A stretch of DNA of 64,000 nt. Source: Kribbella amoyensis (GTDB lineage: Bacteria > Actinomycetota > Actinomycetes > Propionibacteriales > Kribbellaceae). The notes beneath the pieces are model-generated. The model had not been told where the DNA came from, searched no databases, and worked only from the letters and a program-made list of their open reading frames with translations. The DNA is taken from positions 2,480,001 through 2,544,000 of the forward strand of contig NZ_VIVK01000001.1 in the NCBI RefSeq assembly GCF_007828865.1. The letters run 5' to 3'. The position numbers and the translations under genes are program-made. Below are positions 42,771 to 51,615 of the stretch, in pieces; within the stretch, counting starts at the first letter, position 1, and every line of letters begins with the position of its first letter.

Positions 42771-42813
42771 AATCCGGCCCGGACACCTGGTGGATGTCCG
42801 GGCCGGATTTTTT
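42771..42813 (+). terminator. strong Rho-independent terminator
   Basis: A perfect 15-bp stem, AATCCGGCCCGGACA (42771-42785) with TGTCCGGGCCGGATT (42795-42809), a 9-base loop and a T run (42808-42813). It ends the eccD-eccB block and lies 14 bases beyond the stop of the convergent PPE-like gene, so it can serve both sides. Confidence 0.85.
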
Positions 42814-42826
42814 CCGTGCTGGGCGG

Positions 42827-44512
42827 TCAGGTGGCGAGGCGGCCGACGCGCTTCTGCTGTTCGGCGGCTTCGGCTTCTTCGACCTTCCAGAGTTCCTCGT
42901 CGAGGAGCTGGAGGGTCTCGGCCGGCTTCTCGCGCTCGTCCTTGCGCCGCCGGTTGGTGGCCGGAAGCATCGGGAACGCGCCGGGCAGCGAGCGGCCGGC
43001 CTTGCCGCGCAGGCCGATCGGGACGCCGGGCGTCTCGTCCTCCTGGGACTTGCGCTTGCGGTTGACCGGGCGGATCGCCCCGGCGCCCGGCTTGGCGCCG
43101 CGCCCGCCACCGCCCGCACCGGCGCCCATCGCGCCCGGCGGCATCATCGGCGGCGGAGTACCACCGGGAGCGCCGGTGGTCGCACCGCCCGCTGCGGAAC
43201 CGAGGGAGGTCGGTGCGGTCGGCGGACGGCCGACCGTGGGCTTGGCCTGGGCGGACGTCTGGTCGCCCGCGCGGGGAATCGGCTGGTCGCCGCCGGTCTT
43301 GCCCGCACCGACGTCACCGATCCCGCGACCGGCGCCGCCACCACCGCCGAGCCCGCCACCACCGCCCAGGCCGCCACCACCACCGAGGCCGCCACCACCG
43401 CCGAGTCCACCACCGACGCCGCCCTTGCCCAGCGGCGGGAGCGGCGGCAGCTTGCCCGTGGTCCCGTTGCCGAGTCCGTTCGGGCCGATCGGGGGGAGGG
43501 CCGGCCCGCCGGGCGGCGGTACCGGCAGTCCGCTGGGCGGCGGCGCCACCGGCGGCAGGTTGGGCAGCCCGGTCGGCGGCTTGGGCAGCGTCGGCAGCCC
43601 GGTGTTCCCGGCCAGGCCGGTCCCACCGCCCGGCAACGCGGGCAACTCGCCACCCGCGCCTCCAGCTCCACCAGCACCACCACCCGGCGGGGCACCGCCG
43701 GCGGCACCGGCCAGATCCTCGCTGGCGCCGGGACCTCCGGCGCCGCCGGCTGCTCCACCTGGGCCTCCGCCCGCAGCACCGCCGGGACCACCCGCGCCCG
43801 GCCCCGCACTGCCCGGACCAGTGCTGCCCGGACCCGCGGACCGGCCGTTGTTCCCGCCGGGCGCAGCCGCTCCGGCCTCACCCGGACCGTCCCACTTCAG
43901 CTCTTGCGCGGCGGCCAGGATCTCCCGGCCGGACGCCTCGTAGATGGTGCCGAGCAGGTTGAGCGACCGGCCGAGCTGGGCGACCGTCGGCCGGATCTGG
44001 TCGACGTACTCGTTCTCGATCTCGGTCGCGGACCGGGTCGCGCCGATCTCCGACGAGAGGTTCTTCGCGATCGACCGGGCGGTCCGGATCTGGGTCATGG
44101 CGGCCTCCCGGACCTGACCCGCCTCGGCCCCGGTCCGGGTGATGTTGGTGATCACCGGTTGCAGCATCGCGGTGACGCCACCGTTCTGGCTCGGGCCCGC
44201 ACCACCGGCGATGTTGCCGTGCGCGGTGGACAGCGACGACTGGGACCGCTGGACGGACGACTCGAACAGCGAGGAGTCGGCCTCGCTGTGCCAGGTCGCG
44301 AGCAGCTCGGAGGACGTTCTCGGCAGGCCCTCGACCGCGGTCATCACGGCCCGTCCGCCTTCGGTCCACATGGTCTTCGCGGTCTCGAGCGGACCGACCC
44401 GGCCCTGCTCGGACTCGGCGACGGCGACCAGCTGGTTGAGCGCCTGTTCGAGCGCGTCCAGGGTCGTCGCCGAGGTGACGCCGTACTTCGCGTTGTAGTC
44501 GGTACCGGCCAT
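42827..44512 (-). CDS. PPE-like ESX substrate with Gly/Pro-rich middle
   Basis: A 561-residue protein. The N-terminal 220 residues are helical and resemble WXG/PPE-type ESX substrates: YGVTSATTLDALEQALNQL, AKTMWTEGGRAV and LLATWHSEADSSLFESS. About 235-480 is very rich in Gly and Pro and includes four copies of a six-residue GGGGGL unit. The C-terminal 80 residues are charged and conserved-looking (ETPGVPIGLRGKAG; LQLLDEELWKVEEAE). The ATG shares one base with the stop of the PE-like gene, and both follow EccC. It is probably exported as a pair with the PE-like protein. Confidence 0.75.
   Translation of the reverse strand: MAGTDYNAKYGVTSATTLDALEQALNQLVAVAESEQGRVGPLETAKTMWTEGGRAVMTAVEGLPRTSSELLATWHSEADSSLFESSVQRSQSSLSTAHGNIAGGAGPSQNGGVTAMLQPVITNITRTGAEAGQVREAAMTQIRTARSIAKNLSSEIGATRSATEIENEYVDQIRPTVAQLGRSLNLLGTIYEASGREILAAAQELKWDGPGEAGAAAPGGNNGRSAGPGSTGPGSAGPGAGGPGGAAGGGPGGAAGGAGGPGASEDLAGAAGGAPPGGGAGGAGGAGGELPALPGGGTGLAGNTGLPTLPKPPTGLPNLPPVAPPPSGLPVPPPGGPALPPIGPNGLGNGTTGKLPPLPPLGKGGVGGGLGGGGGLGGGGGLGGGGGLGGGGGAGRGIGDVGAGKTGGDQPIPRAGDQTSAQAKPTVGRPPTAPTSLGSAAGGATTGAPGGTPPPMMPPGAMGAGAGGGGRGAKPGAGAIRPVNRKRKSQEDETPGVPIGLRGKAGRSLPGAFPMLPATNRRRKDEREKPAETLQLLDEELWKVEEAEAAEQQKRVGRLAT
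43335..43406. repeat. four tandem 18-bp units in the PPE-like gene
   Basis: Four consecutive units of the form CCGCCACCACCGCCGAGC, with one or two changes each, start at 43335, 43353, 43371 and 43389. They encode Gly-rich GGGGGL repeats. Copy number could vary between strains. Confidence 0.85.
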
Positions 44513-44913
44513 CAGTTCCCTCCGGGGGTGGGTCCGGCCGGGGGCAGCACCCCGGGCCGTGCGAACATCGGGTCCATGTCCGCCGGGGCGCCGCCGGGCT
44601 GGATCAACCGGCGCAGGGTGGCGTCGTTCAGCGCGATCACGTTCTCGTACTCCTGGCCGATGGCCCCGACCGCGTTCTGGTACCCCTGGAGACCGCGCGT
44701 GGTCTCCGCGAGGAACCGGCCGAGCAGGTCCCGGCCCTGGCGTTCCTGCTGGACGAAGGTGTTGCCCTCCTCCATCATTCCGGTGGCCGCCGGCCCGGCG
44801 GAGCTGTTCCCGGCCATCTCCGCATGGCCGGCGAAGTCCCCGACGATGCGCCCGAAACCATCCCTGGCGTGTCCGAAGCTCGCGGTGTCGTCGCTGTGGA
44901 TGACATCGTTCAT
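44512..44913 (-). CDS. PE/WXG-like helical ESX partner protein
   Basis: A 133-residue, mainly helical protein with a proline-rich end (GVLPPAGPTPGGN). It has no signal peptide. The helix-turn region and FLAETTRGLQGYQNAVGAI resemble the small partners of ESX substrates. The ATG at 44913 has an excellent AAGGAGG site. The next gene starts on its stop codon, so the two are translated together and probably form a heterodimer, as PE-PPE pairs do. A strict PE or WxG motif is not visible. Confidence 0.68.
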   Translation of the reverse strand: MNDVIHSDDTASFGHARDGFGRIVGDFAGHAEMAGNSSAGPAATGMMEEGNTFVQQERQGRDLLGRFLAETTRGLQGYQNAVGAIGQEYENVIALNDATLRRLIQPGGAPADMDPMFARPGVLPPAGPTPGGN

Positions 44914-44962
44914 CGATCCTCCTTCTGACGGGGTGCGGCCGTGGCCGCACCGGGTGGTGACC

Positions 44963-47900
44963 TCAGTCGGTCCGGTCGTGGTCCGCCGGCGGATGGGTCA
45001 GCTGGACCAGCTGGCTGGTGCCCTGGCGGTTCACCAGGAAGCCCCGGCCGGGTGGCAGCGGCTGGGCCCGCAGGCCGCCGAGCAGGATGCCTTCGTCCCG
45101 GCTGCCGGACAACTGCAACCCGGGCGAACCGACCGCGCGGATCTTGGCCAGCACCGGTTCGAGCAGGCCCCGCATCGCGCCGCCGGTCCGCCGGGCCGCG
45201 TAGATCCGCAACCCGATGTCCGCCGCTTGCGGGATGTACGGCAGCAGCGGCATCAACGGGTGTCCTTCACCGGTGGCGACCATGTCGTAGTCGTCGATCA
45301 GGACGAACACGTCGGGTCCTTGCCACCAGGAGCGGTCCCGCAGTTGCTGCGGGGTCACGTCCGGTCCGGGCAGCCGCTCCTCCAGGATCTGCACGAGCCG
45401 GTTGATCAGGCTGGTGGTCACCTGGTGACCGGTGCCGTAGCCGAGCAGGTGCTCGCCCTCGACCGAGCCGAGCAGGCTGCGCCGATGGTCGACGACCAGG
45501 ACACAGGCCTCGTCCGGGGTGTACGTCTCCGCGATCCGCCGGGACAGCGTCTTGAGGAACCCGGTCTTGCCGGACCCGGTATCGCCGAGCAGCAGGAAGG
45601 TCGGGTTCGTGTCCGGGTCCACCAGGACCGGTTCGAGGCTGCGCTCGGCCACCCCGATCGCGAGCCCGGCCGCCTTCGAGCTGGCCCCGTCGCAGGCCTC
45701 GTACGGGACGTCGGCGGGCAACAGCCGGACCTCGGGCGCCTTCGCGTCGGGCCAGGCCGCGGCCACGGTCCGGACCAGGTCGGCGAGCCCGACCGAGATC
45801 CGCTCCTCGCCATTGGGTTCGCGCAACCGCGGGGCCGCGATCAGGAAGTGGTGCCGGCCGGTGTTGAGGCCGCGACCGGGGGACCGCTCCGGTACCTGGG
45901 CCGCCGCCCGCCGGTCGACCAGTGAGTCGATCGGATCGCCGATCCGCAGTTCCAGCTTGGTCCCGCACAGGTCGCGCACGTTGGTCCGCAGGTCGAACCA
46001 GCGGGCCACACTGACCATCAGGTGCACCCCGTACGCGAGGCCGCGGGTGGCGATGTCGACGAGCAGCGGTTCCAGGTCCTCGAAGTCGTTGCGGATCGTG
46101 GACCAGCCGTCGATCACCAGGAACACGTCCCCGTACTGCTGGTCGGCCAGGTCGCCCTGGCGGCGCCGCTCGCGGTACGTCTCCATGCTGTCGATGCCCA
46201 GCTGGGCGAAGGACTTCTCCCGCTCGGCGACGATGCCGAGCACCTCGATCACGCTGCGGCGGACCGCGTTCCCGTCCTGGCGCCCGGCGATGCTGCCGAC
46301 GTGCGGCAGGTTCCGGACCCCGGTCAGGACGCCACCCCCGAAGTCGAGGCAGTAGAACTGCACGTCCTTCGGCGAGTGGGTCAGCGCCAGGCTGGTGATC
46401 AGGCTGACCAGGGTCGTGCTCTTGCCGCTCTGCACCGAACCCGACACCGCGACGTGTCCGCCACCGGCCGACAGGTCGACGATCAGCGGGTCCCGGCGTT
46501 GCTCGAGCGGCCGGTCCACGATCCCGACGACGGTCTTCAGCCGGCCGGGCTCGAAACCCGGGATCGCGGGTCCACCCGGCCCGGTCGGCAGCACCGTACC
46601 GAGGGCGGGCGCCTCGTCCAGCGGCGGCAGCCAGATCTGGTGGGCGGGGCTGCCCTTGCCCTCGAACCGGTCCACCAGGACGTCCATCAGGGTCTCGCCG
46701 ATCGACTCGTCGAAGGCGCCGTCGGGATCGGGGGCCGGTTCCTCGCTCTCGTCCTCGACCACCGGCGTGACGTACCCGCTGGAGTAGTCGAGCAGCTCGA
46801 CGGCCGGTTCGCCGGACATCGGTACCGCCCCGGCGACCGCGCGGCGGTGCACCCCGGAGACGTACGCGGACCGGAACCGGTCCATCTGCTCGGTCCCGAC
46901 CCGCAGGTACCCGTGACCAGGGGCCCTGGGCAACAGAAACGCGTCGTTGACGCCGAGGACGGTGCGGCTGTCGATGTCGGAGAAGGTGCGCAGCCCGATC
47001 CGGAACGACAGGTGCGCCTCCAGACCGCGCAGCCGGCCCTCGTCCAGGCGCTGGCTGGCCAGCAACAGGTGGACGCCGAGCGACCGCCCGACCCGGCCGA
47101 TCTGGACGAACATGTCGATGAAGTCCGGCCGGGCCGTCAGCAGCTCGCTGAACTCGTCGCAGATCACCAGCAGCGTCGGAACCTCTTCCAGTGGTGCTCC
47201 GGCCGCACGCGCCTTCTCGTAGTCGCGCAACGAGGAAAAGTTGCCGGCGGCCCGTAAGAGCTCCTGGCGGCGGAGCAGTTCGCCGTTGATCGCGTCGGCC
47301 ATCCGGTCGACCAGGTGCAGTTCCTCGGCCAGGTTGGTGATCACCGCGCTGGTGTGCGGCAGCTTGTCCAGCCGGGTGAAGGTCGCACCGCCCTTGAAGT
47401 CGACCAGGGCGAAGTTGAGCGACCGGGGCGGGTGCGTGATCGCGAGCGCGAGGACCAGGGTCCGCAGCAGCTCGCTCTTGCCGGATCCGGTGGCGCCGAT
47501 CAGCAGGCCGTGCGGGCCCATGCCCTCCTGCGCCGACTCCTTCAGGTCGATCTCGATCGGCTGGCCGTCGGAGCGCAGCCCGAACCGGACCCGGAGCCGG
47601 TCCCGGCTGGGCCGCGGGACCCAGGTGTCCTCGGGGTCGAAGTCGTACGGGTCACCGAGGTCGAGCAGGTCGGCCAGGCCGAGGTCCGCGCTCAGTGGCT
47701 GTTCGCCCTGCGCGCCCGCGGTCAGCCGGAGCGGAGCGAGCTGGCGAGCCAGGCCCTCGGCGGTGATCAGGTCCAGCGTGTCCGCGTCGCCGATCCGCTC
47801 GGCGCCCTCCATCGTCTCCGCGTGCAGGGTGCCGTCGGGGTCGACGTCGAGGCTGATCGCGCTCGGGTCGATCGCGCGCGGCGGCGCGAAGGTCAGGTCG

Positions 47901-48931
47901 AGGACGGTCACGCCTTCCAGCCCGGGACCGGCGAGCAGGTGGTCCGAACCTTCGGCGTCGCCGCCGTCCAGGACGACGACCAGGTGCGGACCGCGGATCG
48001 CGCCGGCCGTGTCGGGGTCGAACCGCGGCCGGTTCGTCAGCAGGTCGTCCAGCATCGCTTCCAGTGCGGTGATCGACGGCGCGATCAACCGCAACGGACC
48101 AAGGGCGTCACTGCGTTCGGGGTGCAGCGCGTGCGGGAGCCACTTGACCCAGTCCCAGTCCTCGCGCCGTTCCGCGCTCGCGCACACCGCGATCCGCAGG
48201 TTGTCGGGCGCGTGCAAGGTCGCCAGCTGCGCCACCATGGCCCGGGCCAGCGCCTGCGAGCGGTTTTCGTCGCCCGGCAGATAGATCCGCGCGAACCCGG
48301 TGACCGCGATCGCCAGCGGCAGGTTCGACACCGTCGCGTAGGTCGAGACGAACCGGCGCAACGCCAACGCGGAAAGGGGCTCCAGCCGTTCCAGTGGCTG
48401 CGTGTCCGGCGGGACGATCGTGGTCGCCGGACCCTGCCGGCCGATCCCGATCCGGGTCACGCCGAAGTCCGCGTCGTCCTGGCGGCGCTCCCAGAGCCGG
48501 TAGCTGCCCGCGAGCGACCACAACGTACCGGGTTCGGGGTGCAGGTAGTGCAGGGTGTCGCGCTGCCGGCTGATCGACCGGCCGAGCCGCAACCGCTGCT
48601 GGGCCAGGTGCCGCAGGTACGTCCGCCGGGCCTGGCCCATCTCGACCTTGCCGGCGCCGCTGTTCCTGGTGAAGATCGCGACCACGATCATGCCGACCAT
48701 GGCCAGCCCGAACAGGCCGAAGATCACGTACCGCAGGCTGTTCGCGATGCTGCCGGAGAACATCAGCATCATCGCGCCCATCATCGCCACCATCGGCAGC
48801 ACCATCAGCATCTGGGCCCACTGCCGGCCGCCCGGCTCGGGCACCTCGGGCGGTGCCTCCAGCAACAATTCGCCGCCGGGCAGGTCGGGCGCCGGTCGCC
48901 GCGCGGGACGGCGTACCACCACTGTTGCCAT
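44963..48931 (-). CDS. eccC: type VII secretion ATPase EccC (three FtsK/SpoIIIE domains)
   Basis: Motor of the ESX machine, 1322 residues in one chain. Two membrane helices lie at about 40-95. Three FtsK/SpoIIIE ATPase domains follow with Walker A GATGSGKSE (about 478-486), VSGSVQSGKSTT (about 828-839) and LLGDTGSGKTGF (about 1112-1123). The first has a Walker B with DE (VICDEFSELL); the second reads VIDGWST, so its catalytic Glu is missing; the third reads LIDDYD. This matches other EccC proteins, in which domain 1 drives transport and the later ones bind substrate signals. ATG at 48931 is chosen because GGAGG lies six bases before it. The PE-like and PPE-like genes follow on the same strand. 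Confidence 0.97.
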   Translation of the reverse strand: MATVVVRRPARRPAPDLPGGELLLEAPPEVPEPGGRQWAQMLMVLPMVAMMGAMMLMFSGSIANSLRYVIFGLFGLAMVGMIVVAIFTRNSGAGKVEMGQARRTYLRHLAQQRLRLGRSISRQRDTLHYLHPEPGTLWSLAGSYRLWERRQDDADFGVTRIGIGRQGPATTIVPPDTQPLERLEPLSALALRRFVSTYATVSNLPLAIAVTGFARIYLPGDENRSQALARAMVAQLATLHAPDNLRIAVCASAERREDWDWVKWLPHALHPERSDALGPLRLIAPSITALEAMLDDLLTNRPRFDPDTAGAIRGPHLVVVLDGGDAEGSDHLLAGPGLEGVTVLDLTFAPPRAIDPSAISLDVDPDGTLHAETMEGAERIGDADTLDLITAEGLARQLAPLRLTAGAQGEQPLSADLGLADLLDLGDPYDFDPEDTWVPRPSRDRLRVRFGLRSDGQPIEIDLKESAQEGMGPHGLLIGATGSGKSELLRTLVLALAITHPPRSLNFALVDFKGGATFTRLDKLPHTSAVITNLAEELHLVDRMADAINGELLRRQELLRAAGNFSSLRDYEKARAAGAPLEEVPTLLVICDEFSELLTARPDFIDMFVQIGRVGRSLGVHLLLASQRLDEGRLRGLEAHLSFRIGLRTFSDIDSRTVLGVNDAFLLPRAPGHGYLRVGTEQMDRFRSAYVSGVHRRAVAGAVPMSGEPAVELLDYSSGYVTPVVEDESEEPAPDPDGAFDESIGETLMDVLVDRFEGKGSPAHQIWLPPLDEAPALGTVLPTGPGGPAIPGFEPGRLKTVVGIVDRPLEQRRDPLIVDLSAGGGHVAVSGSVQSGKSTTLVSLITSLALTHSPKDVQFYCLDFGGGVLTGVRNLPHVGSIAGRQDGNAVRRSVIEVLGIVAEREKSFAQLGIDSMETYRERRRQGDLADQQYGDVFLVIDGWSTIRNDFEDLEPLLVDIATRGLAYGVHLMVSVARWFDLRTNVRDLCGTKLELRIGDPIDSLVDRRAAAQVPERSPGRGLNTGRHHFLIAAPRLREPNGEERISVGLADLVRTVAAAWPDAKAPEVRLLPADVPYEACDGASSKAAGLAIGVAERSLEPVLVDPDTNPTFLLLGDTGSGKTGFLKTLSRRIAETYTPDEACVLVVDHRRSLLGSVEGEHLLGYGTGHQVTTSLINRLVQILEERLPGPDVTPQQLRDRSWWQGPDVFVLIDDYDMVATGEGHPLMPLLPYIPQAADIGLRIYAARRTGGAMRGLLEPVLAKIRAVGSPGLQLSGSRDEGILLGGLRAQPLPPGRGFLVNRQGTSQLVQLTHPPADHDRTD

Positions 48932-48977
48932 CGTCAACCTCCACCGAGAGTCCTACGGGCCGATCATCACGCGTGCG

Positions 48978-48990
48978 GTCCGGGCCGGAC
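48978..48990. promoter_or_regulatory. 13-bp palindrome in the eccC/WXG divergent promoter
   Basis: GTCCGG-G-CCGGAC (48978-48990) is a perfect 13-bp palindrome with one central base, in the 151-bp gap between eccC and the WXG pair. A -10-like TACCTT lies at 49041-49046, 36 bases before the WXG gene start. Confidence 0.4.
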
Positions 48991-49082
48991 GGAGGGTGGC
49001 AGGAAGGTGTCGTGGCCGGTGCGGAGCGGGCCGCGCTCCCTACCTTGGCGAGGAAGTACCACTACCGGGAAGGAGCAGGTGG

Positions 49083-49394
49083 ATGAGCGACTTCATCCAG
49101 GGTTTCACCGAGAGCATGGCCCACCAGGCCAACGTCACCTCGGCCTACGGACAGGACCTGAACTCCAACGCCGGCCGCACCGCGGCCACGGTGATGGACC
49201 TGAACGCCTCGTGGCGTGGACCGGGGTACACCGCCGCCGCGTCCGTCGGCGACGGCTGGCAGAGCGGCGTCCGGCCGCACCACGCCCGCGTCGACAACCG
49301 GTCGGCCGGGGTCAACCAGATCTCCGGGCAGTACGACCACCAGATCGGCAGCGAGGTCCAGGTGATGAGCGGACTCGGTTCGCTGACCGCCTGA
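49083..49394 (+). CDS. WXG100-family ESX substrate
   Basis: A 103-residue protein with the helix-WxG-helix layout of ESX cargo. The WRG motif (Trp44-Gly46, in NASWRGPGY) is at the expected position. No signal peptide is present. AAGGAG lies upstream of the ATG. The next gene, 37 bases on, encodes a similar-sized protein, and pairs of this kind form secreted helical-bundle heterodimers. Divergent from eccC, it is probably the small exported partner of this machine. Confidence 0.86.
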   Translation: MSDFIQGFTESMAHQANVTSAYGQDLNSNAGRTAATVMDLNASWRGPGYTAAASVGDGWQSGVRPHHARVDNRSAGVNQISGQYDHQIGSEVQVMSGLGSLTA

Positions 49395-49431
49395 GATCCC
49401 GCCGTCGCCAGAACAGGAAGGAGCAGGACGG

Positions 49432-49728
49432 ATGCCAGAGCTTTTCCAGCGGTTCAGCGGTATGGCCGACGCCGGTCAGATGCAGAACAACAACTCCAAC
49501 GACCGGCGGATGTTCGCCGAGGACGAGCTGCGGGCCACGCAGGCCCTCACCGACGTCGACTGGACCGACCAGGCCGGAGCCGACCTGGTCGCCGCCACGC
49601 ACCAGGAGTTCGTCCAGACCTCGGCCGCGGCCGACCACCAGTCGGCCCAGGGCCGCGCGTACAACCAGTGCGCCGCGGACGGGGCCGGCACTCTCTCGAA
49701 ATGCGTGGGGATCGCCGCCAGTCTGTGA
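49432..49728 (+). CDS. WXG100-like ESX partner with two cysteines
   Basis: A 98-residue helical protein, second of a pair. It carries Trp44 in DVDWTDQAG, at the same position as the WXG neighbour, but the strict WxG is changed to WTD. Cys80 and Cys91 lie in the C-terminal helix, which is unusual for WXG100 proteins. GGAAGGAGC precedes the ATG. It is ended by a strong hairpin 13 bases on. It is probably the dimer partner of the upstream protein and exported with it. Confidence 0.78.
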   Translation: MPELFQRFSGMADAGQMQNNNSNDRRMFAEDELRATQALTDVDWTDQAGADLVAATHQEFVQTSAAADHQSAQGRAYNQCAADGAGTLSKCVGIAASL

Positions 49729-49740
49729 TCTCCTCGTACG

Positions 49741-49773
49741 ACAGCCCCGGCCGGGCGACCCGGCCGGGGCTGT
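49741..49773. terminator. perfect-stem bidirectional terminator
   Basis: ACAGCCCCGGCCGGG (49741-49755) pairs perfectly with CCCGGCCGGGGCTGT (49759-49773) around a CGA loop. It lies between the WXG pair and the convergent mycP gene. No long T run follows, but the 15-bp stem is strong. Confidence 0.75.
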
Positions 49774-49812
49774 TCCGTTGGGGTGGGTCCGCGGGTTCTC
49801 AGTCCGGGGTTC

Positions 49813-51105
49813 TCAGTCCGCGCGGGCGAAGAGCCGTTCCGGCGGCAGCTCGGTCTGGACGTCCTCATGGTTCCGGGTGATCGCGGACCGGCTCGCGCGC
49901 CAGCGCCGGCGGTGACCGCCGACCAGCAACGCGGTCAGCACGATGATCAGCAGCGTTCCGCCGATCGCCAGACTCGTCATCCAGCGCGCCTCGTCGCCCG
50001 CGGTGCGCCACCGGGCCGCGATCGCGAGGGCGTGCTCGTCCGGAGGCGGTGCCTGCATGGACGGCAATTGATGGGCAGCCGTCAGGACCATGCCCTCGGT
50101 CACCGCCCGGTACGGATCGACGATGCCCGCGCCGTACTGCGAACCGTCCGTACCGCCTCGCGCGGGAGTCGTGGTCGCCTTGAGCCGCTGGATCACGTCG
50201 GCGGCCTTCATCTTCGGGTACGCCGCGCGCACCAACGCGGCCGTGGCGGCGACGAACGGCGTCGCGAAGCTGGTCCCGTCGGAGTACGCGTGCCCGGTTC
50301 GCCGGGTCGCCGCGAGCACGGATCCACCGGGCGCGACCAGGTCGACGTACGGACCGAACTGGGACCCCTGCAACCGCGCACCCGTGGTACTGATCGCGCC
50401 GACGCCGAGGACCCCGGGGTACTGGGCCGGGTACGAGGGCAGCACGTCGCCCGAGTTCCCCTGGCGGTTGCCGACGGCGGCGACCACGACGACGTCCTTG
50501 CTCACGGCGTACGCGATCGCGGCGCGTACCGGCCCCTGGTCCTGGTCACCGGACATCGAGAGGTTGAGGACCCGGGCACCGCTGTCCGCGGCGTACCGGA
50601 TGCCCTTGGCAAGGATCTGCGGGTCGATCGGTTCGACCTGACCGGTGTCACCGGTCTCGCGTTCGCTGACCCGGATCGGGAGGATCCGCGCGCCGGGTGC
50701 GACGCCCTGGAAGCCGATGTCGGCGACGTGGTCCGCGGCGATGATGCTGGCGACCCCGGTGCCGTGCGAGACGCAGTCGTAGTTGCCGGGCAGCGAGCCG
50801 ACCAGGTAGAAGTCGCGGCCGGGTAGGACCTTGCCCCGGGTCCGTAGCTGCGGGTGGTCCGCGTCCACCCCCGAGTCGACCACCGCGACGGTGATCCCGC
50901 TGCCAGTACTGAAAGGCCAGGCCCGTTGCGGTTTGAGCATCTCCTGGGCCCACGGCAGCAACCGCTCGACCGGCCGTCCCGGCTCGGGGTTGTTGCAGGC
51001 GCCGCGCGGAGGAGCCGCCGTGGCCTGAACGGTCAGCGGGCCTACCGCCACGGCCGCAGCCGCCAGCAGCAGGACCGGAACACGCCATCTCGCCAGCCAT
51101 CTCAC
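49813..51105 (-). CDS. mycP: type VII secretion-associated serine protease MycP (mycosin)
   Basis: Membrane-anchored subtilisin-like protease of the ESX system, 430 residues. A signal peptide (about 1-31) precedes the catalytic domain with Asp77 (VAVVDSGVD), His114 (SHGTGVASI) and Ser279 (DGTSFATP). Cys37 and Cys111 match the mycosin disulfide. A C-terminal membrane helix (about 380-402) and a short basic tail end the protein. Mycosins stabilise the ESX membrane complex and cleave some substrates. The GTG at 51105 has no strong ribosome site. It is divergent from the YbaB-EspC-giant protein operon. Confidence 0.95.
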   Translation of the reverse strand: MRWLARWRVPVLLLAAAAVAVGPLTVQATAAPPRGACNNPEPGRPVERLLPWAQEMLKPQRAWPFSTGSGITVAVVDSGVDADHPQLRTRGKVLPGRDFYLVGSLPGNYDCVSHGTGVASIIAADHVADIGFQGVAPGARILPIRVSERETGDTGQVEPIDPQILAKGIRYAADSGARVLNLSMSGDQDQGPVRAAIAYAVSKDVVVVAAVGNRQGNSGDVLPSYPAQYPGVLGVGAISTTGARLQGSQFGPYVDLVAPGGSVLAATRRTGHAYSDGTSFATPFVAATAALVRAAYPKMKAADVIQRLKATTTPARGGTDGSQYGAGIVDPYRAVTEGMVLTAAHQLPSMQAPPPDEHALAIAARWRTAGDEARWMTSLAIGGTLLIIVLTALLVGGHRRRWRASRSAITRNHEDVQTELPPERLFARAD

Positions 51106-51113
51106 GGCTTCGA

Positions 51114-51134
51114 GGGTCCCGGACCCGCGGACCC
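51114..51134. promoter_or_regulatory. palindrome in the mycP/YbaB divergent promoter
   Basis: GGGTCC-C-GGACCC (51114-51126) is a 13-bp palindrome, with another GGACCC at 51129-51134. The GGTCC core also occurs at the eccD and WXG promoters. In DNA this GC-rich the core is common, so this is a weak candidate. Confidence 0.3.
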
Positions 51135-51225
51135 GGGCGGGCCGGGTGGCCGGAAGAGGTCAGCGCCGTCCGCGCCGCCGGTCCGCCGGGGACAGTGGCG
51201 ACAGTCCAGCGATCGAGGAGGCGAC

Positions 51226-51615
51226 ATGGGACCCACTGATCCGGCCGCCGGCGAGGCGCTCTCGCTGCTCGGACAACTCGACGTGACCGAGCGCGAGGTC
51301 CGCCGGCTCCGCTCGATGAACGAGGACACCACCGGGACGGCGCAGTCGCCCGACGGGCTGATCGAGGCGACCGTCGGGATGTACGGCGAGGTCCGCGAAC
51401 TCGTCCTGGACCCACGGATCTTCCGGAACCCCGACGCCGAGGCGCTCGCCGACCAGCTCCGTGACGTGCTCAACGAGGCCGTCCGGGAGGCCCAGACCTC
51501 GGCCGCTCGGCAGCTGTCCACGCTGCTCCCGAACGGGATCGACGGACCGGCCGGGCTGGCGTTCGAACCGCTGCTCGAAGAACTCACCAGGACCCGGAAG
51601 GCGGCCCGCCGATGA
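51226..51615 (+). CDS. YbaB/EbfC-family nucleoid-associated-like protein
   Basis: A 129-residue protein with the YbaB/EbfC fold: a helical start, then TAQSPDGLIEATVGMYGEVR and LVLDPRIFRNPDAEALADQL. Stand-alone YbaB binds DNA; copies in ESX loci are common and their role there is unknown. GAGGAG lies five bases before the ATG. The stop overlaps the EspC-like start by four bases (ATGA), and that gene in turn overlaps the giant gene, so the three are co-translated. Confidence 0.85.
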   Translation: MGPTDPAAGEALSLLGQLDVTEREVRRLRSMNEDTTGTAQSPDGLIEATVGMYGEVRELVLDPRIFRNPDAEALADQLRDVLNEAVREAQTSAARQLSTLLPNGIDGPAGLAFEPLLEELTRTRKAARR

